This document shows, in pieces, positions 57,024 through 64,000 of a DNA stretch of 64,000 nt. Each line of letters starts with the position of its first letter. Position 1 is the stretch's first letter. This DNA is from Rhizobium freirei PRF 81. GTDB taxonomy: Bacteria > Pseudomonadota > Alphaproteobacteria > Rhizobiales > Rhizobiaceae. Under the pieces are notes generated by a model. The model saw nothing but the letters and a program-made list of their open reading frames with translations, ran no database searches and had not been told where the DNA came from. The stretch spans positions 62,001 through 126,000 of the forward strand of contig NZ_AQHN01000006.1 in the NCBI RefSeq assembly GCF_000359745.1, written 5' to 3'. The position numbers and the translations under genes were made by a program.

Positions 57024-58598
57024 TCAGCTCAGGTGCCAGGCGATGTAAAGCAACGTCAGCGCGATCACCCACAGCGCAAAGCGGCCGGAGCGGCTGTGCT
57101 TGGCCTCCGACTTGCCGATCGCCTCGGCCGTCTGCGGGTCGAAACGCAGGCCGTTCTCGCTCATATGCAGGAGTTCGTGGTGGAATTTTTCGGTTTTGGC
57201 GGCGATTTCGGGTGCCGCTTCGGCGAGCTTCACAGCCGCTTTCAAACCGTCCTTCAGATCGGTCATGATCCGCTTTGGACCGAGATTGGTGCGGATCCAG
57301 TCGCCGACGACCGGTTCCGAAGCCTTCCACATATTAAAGCGCGGATTGAGCATGCGCGACACGCCCTCGACCACGACCATGGTCTTCTGCAGCATGACCA
57401 GCTCGGGCCGCGTTTCCATGTCGAAGAGTTCGGTCACTTCGAAGAGCAGCGTCAAAAGCTTGCCCATGGAGATTGTTTCGGCTGGCTGGCCATGGATCGG
57501 CTCGCCGATCGCGCGGATGGCCTGCGCAAAACTCTCCGTATTGTGATGGCCGGGCACGTAGCCGGCCTCGAAATGCACCTCGGCGACCCGGATATAATCG
57601 CGGGTGATGAAGCCATAGAGGATTTCGGCGAGGAAGCGGCGTTCCTTTCGTCCCAAACGACCGACGATACCCATGTCGACGGCGACGATCATGCCGGCGG
57701 CATCGACGAAGAGATTGCCGGGATGCATGTCGGCGTGGAAGAAGCCGTCACGCAAAGTATGGCGAAGGAAGGACTGGATGAGCGTGTCGGCGAGCACGTC
57801 GAGATCGTGGCCGGCAGCCTTCAGCCCCTCGACATCCGACATTTTGACGCCATCGATCCACTCCATGGTGATGACGTCGCGGCCGGTACGCTCCCAGTCG
57901 ACCTTCGGAACGCGGAAGCCCGGATCCTTCTCGGTGTTTTCGGCGATTTCCGAAAGCGCAGCCGCCTCCAGCCGCAGATCCATCTCGACCTTCGTGCTCT
58001 GTTCGAGCGTCTTCGTCACTTCAACAGGACGAAGGCGCCGGCTGGAAGGCATGAAGCGCTCCTGCAGCCCGGCAACGAGGTACATCGCCTTGATATCGTT
58101 GGAAAAGCGCTGGCGCACACCCGGCCGGACCACTTTGACGGCGACGCGCTTGCGGCCATGAGGCGTCTCGACTTCGGCGGCGTGCACCTGCGCTATGGAA
58201 GCCGCGGCAATCGGATCGCCAAAGCTGACATAGAGATCGCCGATCCGCCGGCCGAGCGACGCCTCGATCGCTGCTGTGGCCATATTGTGCGGAAAGAAGG
58301 CCATGCGGTCCTGAAGCTGCGAGAGGTCGTCGGCCATGTCGACGCCGACGACATCCGGTCGCGTTGCCAGGAACTGGCCGATCTTCACATAGGACGGGCC
58401 GAGCCGCTCGACGGCCTTGGCAAGCCGGTCGCTGCGGGCCTGGGTCTTCGCCTTCCGGCGGGCGAAGATGCTGACGAAGGACTTTGCGAAGCTGACGGAA
58501 GGCGGCAGCCCCTCGGAGGGGAGCGCGATCACCACGCCTTCGCGCACGAGCACCCAGCCGACCCGGATCAGGCCGAAATATGCACCGAAAGCACTCAT
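57024..58598 (-). CDS. ubiB: ubiquinone biosynthesis kinase-like protein
   Basis: UbiB is an atypical kinase/ATPase needed for ubiquinone synthesis. The 524-residue protein has the KxGQ motif in SYVKIGQFLATRPDVV near residue 70, the alanine-rich loop AAASIAQVHAAE, GFFHADMHPGN as catalytic loop and VDMGIVG as DFG-like metal site. A C-terminal membrane anchor (FALWVIALTLLYIAW) follows. It is the second gene after ubiE. The block upstream of it in this window is an accessory insertion. Confidence 0.95.
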   Translation of the reverse strand: MSAFGAYFGLIRVGWVLVREGVVIALPSEGLPPSVSFAKSFVSIFARRKAKTQARSDRLAKAVERLGPSYVKIGQFLATRPDVVGVDMADDLSQLQDRMAFFPHNMATAAIEASLGRRIGDLYVSFGDPIAAASIAQVHAAEVETPHGRKRVAVKVVRPGVRQRFSNDIKAMYLVAGLQERFMPSSRRLRPVEVTKTLEQSTKVEMDLRLEAAALSEIAENTEKDPGFRVPKVDWERTGRDVITMEWIDGVKMSDVEGLKAAGHDLDVLADTLIQSFLRHTLRDGFFHADMHPGNLFVDAAGMIVAVDMGIVGRLGRKERRFLAEILYGFITRDYIRVAEVHFEAGYVPGHHNTESFAQAIRAIGEPIHGQPAETISMGKLLTLLFEVTELFDMETRPELVMLQKTMVVVEGVSRMLNPRFNMWKASEPVVGDWIRTNLGPKRIMTDLKDGLKAAVKLAEAAPEIAAKTEKFHHELLHMSENGLRFDPQTAEAIGKSEAKHSRSGRFALWVIALTLLYIAWHLS

Positions 58599-58660
58599 AG
58601 CGTCTTAAGGTCTCTGATCTCGGAGGCCGTCAGGCGCGTTCCATGGCTCGATATCATGCT

Positions 58661-59437
58661 TCAGAGCTTCCAGCCGGAGTGCAGGGCGGCAATGCCGCCG
58701 GTGTAATTGGTGAAGCTGACACGCGAGAAGCCGGCTTCGCGGATCATCGTCGCGAAATCCTGCTGGTTGGGGAACTTGCGGATCGATTCCACCAGATACT
58801 GATAGGGCTCGGCATCGCCTGTTATCGCCTTGCCGAATTTCGGAATGGCGTTGAAGGACCATGCGTCGTAAACGCGATCGAGCAGCGGCAGATCGACTTC
58901 GGAGAATTCGAGCACGAGCAGCCGGCCACCGCGCTTCAGTACGCGATAGGCTTCCTTCAGCGCGACATCGATGCGCGGCACATTGCGGATACCGAAGGCA
59001 ATCGTATAGGCGTCGAAGGAATTGGGCTCGAAGGGCAGTTCCTCGGCATTCGCCTCGACGAAGGTAAGGTTGTCCGAAAGCTTCTTTTTCTCGGCGCGTT
59101 CGGCGCCGACGGCAAGCATCGAGCCGTTGATATCGAGCACGGTCGCATGAGCCAGCCGGTTCGAGGCCTCGACGATGCGGAAGGCGATGTCGCCCGTGCC
59201 GCCGGCCACGTCGAGCACTTTGTAGTCCGCTTCCTTTCGCGGATTGAGCGCCGCGATCATCGCATCCTTCCAGGCGCGGTGCATGCCCATGGACATGACG
59301 TCGTTCATCACGTCGTAGCGCTTGGCAACCTTATGGAACACCTCGTTGACGAGGCCCTGCTTTTCGCCATCGGCCACTTCGCGGAAGCCATAGGACGTTT
59401 CCATGCCGCCATCGGCGGAGGTGCGGCTGTCTGCCAT
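58661..59437 (-). CDS. ubiE: demethylmenaquinone/2-methoxy-6-polyprenyl-1,4-benzoquinol methyltransferase
   Basis: UbiE performs a C-methylation in ubiquinone synthesis. The 258-residue SAM enzyme has [14 protein letters not shown] as the SAM loop near residue 75, TYxxxF-like N-terminal [39 protein letters not shown] and YxYLxESI ([14 protein letters not shown]). It leads ubiB on the same strand, 62 bases apart, and faces mutM. Confidence 0.95.
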   Translation of the reverse strand: MADSRTSADGGMETSYGFREVADGEKQGLVNEVFHKVAKRYDVMNDVMSMGMHRAWKDAMIAALNPRKEADYKVLDVAGGTGDIAFRIVEASNRLAHATVLDINGSMLAVGAERAEKKKLSDNLTFVEANAEELPFEPNSFDAYTIAFGIRNVPRIDVALKEAYRVLKRGGRLLVLEFSEVDLPLLDRVYDAWSFNAIPKFGKAITGDAEPYQYLVESIRKFPNQQDFATMIREAGFSRVSFTNYTGGIAALHSGWKL

Positions 59438-59465
59438 CGGCTCAACTCCGTTACACTAAAGCGCC

Positions 59466-59485
59466 GCGCGTCATATGTGACGCGC
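59466..59485. promoter_or_regulatory. palindrome in the ubiE-mutM divergent region
   Basis: GCGCGTCA and TGACGCGC flank a TATG loop at 59466-59485, 29 bases before the ubiE ATG. It could be an operator or an mRNA stem-loop in the ubiE leader. Confidence 0.4.
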
Positions 59486-59683
59486 AAAGGTCGCTGCAGC
59501 ACTTTAAATCCGCTGCATAATTTTACTCTTAAATCGTACCCGATCTAAGGAATTACGCAGTATTCAGCGGCGGACCATAGCGAAATCGCGTTTGCCACGC
59601 TATCTCATCAGCCAGATCATTAGCCGCAATGCCTTGGGCTATAGCTCAGATCATAAGCGGTTGAAACATAAAGATGGATAGCC

Positions 59684-60574
59684 ATGCCGGAATTACCAGA
59701 GGTCGAAACCGTCCGACGAGGGCTCGCGCCTTCCATGGAGGGCGCCGTTCTGAAGGAGTTGGAGCTGCGCCGCAGCGATCTGCGCTTTCCGTTCCCGGTC
59801 GATTTCGCCCGTACGGTGTCCGGGCGCGGCATCACGTCGCTGTCTCGCCGCGCCAAATATCTGCTGATCGACCTCGATGACGGCATGACCATCGTCTCGC
59901 ATCTCGGCATGTCCGGCTCGTTCCGGGTGGAAGCTGGCGCATCCGCCGACGCGCCCGGAACCTTCCATCATCCACGCTCGAAGGATGAGAAGCACGATCA
60001 CGTCGTCTTTCACCTGACAGGTGCCGGCGATGATGCGCGCGTCATCTATAATGACCCGCGTCGCTTCGGCTTCATGGATATCGTCAGGCGGGCCGACATG
60101 GTCAGCCATCCCTTCTTCCGCGATCTCGGGCCGGAGCCCACGGGAAATGAGCTCGATGCCGATTATCTGGCTAAGCGTTTCGCCGGCAAGGCGCAGCCGC
60201 TGAAAAGCGCGCTGCTCGATCAGAAGAACATCGCCGGTCTCGGCAATATATATGTCTGCGAGGCGCTGTGGCGCTCGCATCTGTCGCCGTTGCGCGCCGC
60301 CGGCACGCTGGTCACCGATAGCGGTAGGCCGAGCGAGGCCCTGGAGCGGCTCGTCATTGCCATCCGCGAGGTCATCGCCGATGCGATCGCGGCAGGCGGC
60401 TCGTCGCTGCGTGATCATATCCAGACCGACGGCTCGCTCGGTTACTTCCAGCATTCGTTTTCGGTCTATGATCGCGAGGCACAGCCTTGCGGCACGCCGG
60501 GTTGCGGCGGTACGGTCGGCCGCATCGTCCAGGCAGGGCGTTCTTCTTTCTATTGTGCCGCCTGCCAGAGCTGA
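59684..60574 (+). CDS. mutM: formamidopyrimidine-DNA glycosylase
   Basis: MutM (Fpg) removes 8-oxoguanine and formamidopyrimidines from DNA and cleaves the abasic site. The 296-residue protein starts with the catalytic [13 protein letters not shown] (Pro after Met and Glu) and has [33 protein letters not shown] in the middle. The C-terminal zinc finger is C-x4-C...C-x2-C (CGTPGC and CAAC), a rhizobial variant. It is divergent from ubiE and precedes echA by 34 bases. Confidence 0.96.
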   Translation: MPELPEVETVRRGLAPSMEGAVLKELELRRSDLRFPFPVDFARTVSGRGITSLSRRAKYLLIDLDDGMTIVSHLGMSGSFRVEAGASADAPGTFHHPRSKDEKHDHVVFHLTGAGDDARVIYNDPRRFGFMDIVRRADMVSHPFFRDLGPEPTGNELDADYLAKRFAGKAQPLKSALLDQKNIAGLGNIYVCEALWRSHLSPLRAAGTLVTDSGRPSEALERLVIAIREVIADAIAAGGSSLRDHIQTDGSLGYFQHSFSVYDREAQPCGTPGCGGTVGRIVQAGRSSFYCAACQS

Positions 60575-60608
60575 TTGAAGGGCCAAAGCTGATTAAAGGG
60601 AGAGAGAA

Positions 60609-61382
60609 ATGGCTTACGAAACCCTCATCGTCGAAACTCATGGGGCGGTCGGCCTCGTCCGGCTCAATCGACCGCAGGCGTTGAACGCGCTGAATTCCAC
60701 CGTGCTGGCCGAGCTCACGCAGGCCTATGCGGCCTTGCACGCGGATGACGCTATCGGCGCAATCGTGCTGACGGGCTCGGAGAAGGCCTTCGCCGCCGGC
60801 GCCGATATCAAGGAAATGCAGTCGCTCGATTTCATCGATGCCTATAGGAGGGACTTGTTCAGCGGTTGGGACGAGATCGCCAAGGCGCGCAAGCCGGTCA
60901 TCGCCGCGGTCAGCGGCTTTGCTCTCGGCGGCGGCTGTGAGCTGGCCATGATGTGTGATTTCATCATTGCCTCCGAGACGGCAAAATTCGGTCAGCCGGA
61001 AATCACGCTCGGGGTCATTCCTGGAATGGGTGGTTCGCAGCGCCTGACGCGCGCCGTTGGCAAGGCGAAGGCGATGGATCTCGTGCTGACCGGGCGGATG
61101 ATGGATGCAGCGGAAGCGGAGCGTGCAGGCCTCGTCGCGCGCGTGGTGCCGGCCGACAAGCTCTTGGACGAGGCGCTGGCCGCTGCCGCCAAGATTGCAT
61201 CGCTGTCGCGTCCTTCGGTGCTGATGGCCAAGGAAGCGGTCAACCGCGCCCAGGAAGCCACGCTGGAGGAAGGGCTGCGTTTCGAGCGCCGTCTGTTCCA
61301 TAGCCTCTTTGCAACGGAAGACCAGAAGGAGGGCATGGCGGCCTTCGTCGAGAAGCGCAAGCCAGCCTTCAAGAACAGGTAG
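60609..61382 (+). CDS. enoyl-CoA hydratase
   Basis: This 257-residue crotonase-fold enzyme hydrates enoyl-CoA in fatty-acid oxidation. The oxyanion-hole segments [11 protein letters not shown] near residue 62 and [17 protein letters not shown] near 99 are present, with both catalytic glutamates in the expected region ([22 protein letters not shown]). GGGAG precedes the ATG. Its TAG stop begins the RIME-like repeat C. In rhizobia the gene sits between mutM and rpsT, as here. Confidence 0.94.
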   Translation: MAYETLIVETHGAVGLVRLNRPQALNALNSTVLAELTQAYAALHADDAIGAIVLTGSEKAFAAGADIKEMQSLDFIDAYRRDLFSGWDEIAKARKPVIAAVSGFALGGGCELAMMCDFIIASETAKFGQPEITLGVIPGMGGSQRLTRAVGKAKAMDLVLTGRMMDAAEAERAGLVARVVPADKLLDEALAAAAKIASLSRPSVLMAKEAVNRAQEATLEEGLRFERRLFHSLFATEDQKEGMAAFVEKRKPAFKNR

Positions 61383-61497
61383 AGCATGATGCCGAAAAGT
61401 GTGAGCGGTTTTCGGATGACATCATGCTCTATTTCTTTGATGTTAGGCCGGATTCAGATTTTAGGTCGAAACGACCCAAAATCATCCGGGCCTAATG
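61380..61497 (+). repeat. RIME-like palindromic repeat, copy C
   Basis: The first stem-loop begins with TAGAGCATGATGCCGAAAAG and closes with GACATCATGCTCTA (to 61431). The second, around AGATTTTAGGTCGAAACGAC, ends near 61496. It has the same structure as copies A and B, and its TAG is the echA stop codon. Confidence 0.9.
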
Positions 61498-61687
61498 CCG
61501 GGATTCCGGAATTACGCGGGTTTGGCGAGAATCCGCGTTGACGCCGGGGCTCATTCCGGTTATATGCCCGCCACAGTTTGGAAAGCCGCTCTGGTTTTCC
61601 GCAATTGCTCCCGCATTGCTGGATGAAGTGACCGCAAGGCCCGCGCCGCAACGATGGAGTTTTGTTCGAATTCTAAGAGAGGCATAC
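61383..61687. other. intergenic region before rpsT
   Basis: This stretch of 305 bases holds RIME-like copy C to 61497 and then the leader of rpsT. No gene is supported; a frame open from 61538 is only the upstream extension of rpsT. Confidence 0.6.
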
Positions 61688-61963
61688 ATGGCCAATACTA
61701 CCTCGGCGAAAAAAGCGACCCGCAAGATCGCCCGCCGCACCGATGTCAACAAGGCTCGTCGCTCGCGCGTTCGCACGTTCGTTCGCCAGGTCGAAGAAGC
61801 CATTGCATCGGGTGATGCAGATCGCGCAAAGGCAGCTTTCGTTGCTGCTCAGCCGGAACTGGCTCGCGCTGCAACCAAGGGCGTGCTTCACGCCAACACA
61901 GCTTCCCGCAAGGTTTCGCGCCTTGCCAAGCGCGTGAAGGCCCTTTCGGCTCCGACCGCCTAA
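61688..61963 (+). CDS. rpsT: 30S ribosomal protein S20
   Basis: S20 binds 16S rRNA in the small subunit. The 91-residue protein is basic and helical, starting [20 protein letters not shown], and has the family segments [20 protein letters not shown] and [20 protein letters not shown]. The ATG at 61688 is the natural start; an earlier frame adds non-S20 sequence. GAGAGG lies upstream. It ends with its own terminator and precedes dnaA, as in other rhizobia. Confidence 0.97.
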   Translation: MANTTSAKKATRKIARRTDVNKARRSRVRTFVRQVEEAIASGDADRAKAAFVAAQPELARAATKGVLHANTASRKVSRLAKRVKALSAPTA

Positions 61964-61993
61964 CTTTCCATTAACGAATTGATCGTTACACTT

Positions 61994-62020
61994 AAGCCCG
62001 GCCCTCGTGCCGGGCTTTTT
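61994..62020 (+). terminator. terminator after rpsT
   Basis: AAGCCCGGC (61994-62002) pairs with GCCGGGCTT (62009-62017), with a CCTCGT loop, followed by TTT. A strong intrinsic terminator. Confidence 0.92.
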
Positions 62021-62022
62021 GG

Positions 62023-62837
62023 ATTCGGCCAAAAAAATGCCGCATTGCCAAAATCGACTACCTGATCATGTCACTGGCGTGACAGAAATACGCCTTTTAA
62101 AACAAAGGCTTATGGCAGGATATCTCAGCGCTGCGTGATCTACGTGACGCGTTGCCGGCTCACAAGTGAGTCAAGGGATTTTTTATTTTTTTTGTTTTGA
62201 AAGCTGTGAGAATCGCGCCGAACGGGAATCTCTTTGATTCAACAGCGATTCTTTTTTGAAGGGCCTGTGACAGTCAAAAATGGCCTCCCGAGTCAATGGC
62301 TGCCTCTTAATTTTGTGTAAAATTCATCGTTGATATCTCCCCCCGATCCTGCCTAAATGCATTTCAACAAGGGGCGCGGATCTCACCTTAAACGGCTTTT
62401 GGCGAACACCGTCATTAACGGCGGCGTGGGTGGTTTTGCCTCTTGTGACGGAGCAGTTCAGTTTCGTTTTTTCAAACAGTTGACGAGTTAAAGCCGGGAG
62501 CGGCAACGCTTGCGGAACGAGGTAGCTTGTCTGTTCTTTACGGCCCAAGTTTATGACACGGCTGTGGGGAGGGGAGAAAAGTTGACAGTCGTTGGGGCAG
62601 CGGGTCGGAATACGAGGGCCGACCGATGCTCCTGATGCAGACGCCAGGACGAAGGCCGCTTTGAAGAACGGTTTCGCCATAGTGTTTCTGTATAGCCCTT
62701 TGGCTGGGCTCGGCTGATGAACCGGTATGCGGCGCAGCTTGGACAACGAGCGCGACCACCATGCCTTGGCGAAGACCCAGGGGCGATGGCGCTATGGCTG
62801 CCTTGCCCCGCAAGAGACTGTGGAAGGCGGCATTATA
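62023..62837. other. long leader and promoter region of dnaA
   Basis: This 815-base region has no convincing gene. It holds the GANTC cluster at 62168-62294, AT-rich runs near 62178-62200, and a TTGACA at 62582-62587 that could be part of a dnaA promoter, though its -10 element is weak. No clear run of TTATCCACA-type DnaA boxes was seen, in line with an origin elsewhere in this group. Confidence 0.5.
62168..62294. promoter_or_regulatory. cluster of six GANTC methylation sites
   Basis: GANTC sites occur at 62168, 62210, 62226, 62236, 62247 and 62290, six in 127 bases against about 0.5 expected by chance. A further site is at 62022. GANTC is the target of the cell-cycle methyltransferase CcrM, and methylation controls dnaA transcription in Caulobacter. 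Control of dnaA by methylation state is therefore likely. Confidence 0.65.
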
Positions 62838-64000
62838 ATGCAGATACATACGAGAACGGCAGGTGCGTTGGAAAATGGGGACAATGCACAGGCGTTCGGC
62901 GCGGTTTGCCTAGAAGCGGCGGGGGAAAAGGGAGACGTGGCGCAAGGTGTTCTGTTCGAGCGCGTCAGCGCGCGCTTGAAGGCTCAGGTTGGCCCGGATG
63001 TCTATGCCAGCTGGTTTGCGCGACTCAAGCTTCACTCGGTATCCAAGAGCGTTGTTCGCCTCACCGTTCCGACGACTTTTCTGAAGTCGTGGATTAACAA
63101 TCGTTATCTCGAGCTGATCACCAGCCTTTTTCAGGCTGAAGACGCGGAGATTCTTAAAGTCGAGATTCTGGTGCGCACGGCCACCCGCCAGGGCACCAAG
63201 CCTTCCGCTGAGGAACAGGCCGCCGTGCCGGATCAGGCTGCCGTTGCGCCGATCCGCCGTGCCGTTGCCCAGCCGGCTGGCCAGGCCGTTGCTCAGGCTG
63301 TGAGTGCGGCTGCCGCTGCTCGGCCTTCGACGGCGGGCTCGCCGCTGTTCGGTTCGCCGCTCGATTCTCGCTTCACCTTCGATACTTTCGTCGAAGGCAG
63401 CTCGAACCGCGTCAGTCTGGCTGCCGCAAAGACCATCGCCGAAGCCGGCTCCGGCGCTGTGCGCTTCAATCCGCTCTTCGTCCATGCGACGGTCGGCCTC
63501 GGCAAGACGCATCTGCTGCAGGCGATCGCCAATGCGGCCGTCCAGAACCCACGCGGCCTGCGCGTCGTCTATCTGACCGCGGAATATTTCATGTGGCGCT
63601 TTGCGACCGCGATCCGCGACAATGATGCGCTGACGCTGAAGGACTCGCTGCGCAATATCGACCTGCTCATCATCGACGACATGCAGTTCCTGCAGGGCAA
63701 GATGATCCAGCACGAATTCTGCCATCTGCTCAACATGTTGCTCGACAGCGCCAAGCAGGTCGTCGTTGCCGCCGACCGCGCTCCCTGGGAGCTGGAATCG
63801 CTCGATCCGCGCGTTCGTTCGCGTCTTCAGGGGGGTGTTGCGATCGAGGTCGAGGCACCGGACTATGAAATGCGCCTTGAAATCCTCAAGCGCCGCCTGG
63901 ATGCCGCCCGTCAGGACGATCCGTCGCTGGAAATCCCGGCGGAACTTCTGTCTCACGTCGCTCGCAATGTCACGGCAAGCGGTCGCGAACTGGAAGGCGC
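62838..64000 (+). CDS. dnaA: chromosomal replication initiator protein DnaA, 5' part
   Basis: The gene starts at the ATG at 62838 with GGAAGG about 10 bases upstream, and runs off the right edge after 387 codons. Domain I contains [24 protein letters not shown] and domain II is a variable alanine-rich linker near residues 120-155. The AAA domain has Walker A TVGLGKTH and Walker [14 protein letters not shown]. DnaA opens the origin and also acts as a regulator. The DNA-binding C-terminal domain is outside the window. Confidence 0.95.
   Translation, partial: MQIHTRTAGALENGDNAQAFGAVCLEAAGEKGDVAQGVLFERVSARLKAQVGPDVYASWFARLKLHSVSKSVVRLTVPTTFLKSWINNRYLELITSLFQAEDAEILKVEILVRTATRQGTKPSAEEQAAVPDQAAVAPIRRAVAQPAGQAVAQAVSAAAAARPSTAGSPLFGSPLDSRFTFDTFVEGSSNRVSLAAAKTIAEAGSGAVRFNPLFVHATVGLGKTHLLQAIANAAVQNPRGLRVVYLTAEYFMWRFATAIRDNDALTLKDSLRNIDLLIIDDMQFLQGKMIQHEFCHLLNMLLDSAKQVVVAADRAPWELESLDPRVRSRLQGGVAIEVEAPDYEMRLEILKRRLDAARQDDPSLEIPAELLSHVARNVTASGRELEG

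Noticed and set aside
62324..62746. 140-codon frame on the minus strand in the dnaA leader
   Set aside because: No family features; the region looks like a long regulatory leader.
62023..62837. chromosomal replication origin next to dnaA
   Set aside because: No clear cluster of DnaA boxes was seen, and in related alphaproteobacteria the origin lies away from dnaA.

Overview
The window is high-GC chromosomal DNA from an alphaproteobacterium of the Rhizobiaceae, most likely genus Rhizobium. The evidence is a phospholipid N-methyltransferase of the rhizobial PmtA type, three copies of a RIME-like palindromic repeat, the order dnaA - rpsT - echA - mutM / ubiE - ubiB, rhizobial-type promoters, and dnaN lying about 44 kb from dnaA. 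The window opens inside an MTA/SAH nucleosidase gene and closes inside dnaA. No tRNA, rRNA, CRISPR array, phage or insertion sequence was seen.

Left part (1-18 kb). A nucleosidase/thioesterase pair, an NTF2-like protein and a DUF2252 protein are followed by a four-gene iron-type operon: imelysin, di-haem protein, second imelysin, DUF1513. Then come an RsmB-type rRNA methyltransferase, an RlpA protein, an epimerase with queG, a GST, uppP with a shared terminator and a 53-residue secreted protein, an NDUFA9-like reductase, pyrF, an unusual histidine phosphatase and pmtA.

Middle part (18-43 kb). This holds dnaN, rsmI-yraN, gshB, a comM-like gene, cysK, a decayed LysE exporter gene and intact exporters, an AsnC regulator facing a DMT exporter, dut, prfC, a periplasmic binding protein with TrmO and Mop, and an osmoprotection block. 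That block has choline sulfatase, a choline-binding protein and their LysR regulator next to otsA and otsB. Upstream of otsB is a tiny promoter-to-terminator unit with a 24-codon reading frame. A glutamine amidotransferase and coaBC follow.

Right part (43-64 kb). An accessory stretch carries two LysR regulators with an SDR and an MFS transporter, a VOC protein and a spermidine-synthase-like protein. It leads to a six-gene operon (56827 down to 49404): ammonia-lyase homologue, hydantoinase-like amidohydrolase, M20 carbamoylase, DUF917 thiohydantoin desulfurase, TfoX-like protein and urocanase homologue. This set fits stepwise breakdown of ergothioneine, or its S-methyl form, to glutamate. The lyase lacks the MIO-forming triad and the urocanase lacks the hallmark active-site cysteine, so ordinary histidine degradation is unlikely. 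This is the most interesting system in the window. Core genes resume with ubiB, ubiE, mutM, echA, rpsT and a long leader before dnaA that carries a dense cluster of GANTC sites.

Two families of dispersed palindromic repeats recur, and several copies begin exactly at the TAG stop codon of the preceding gene.
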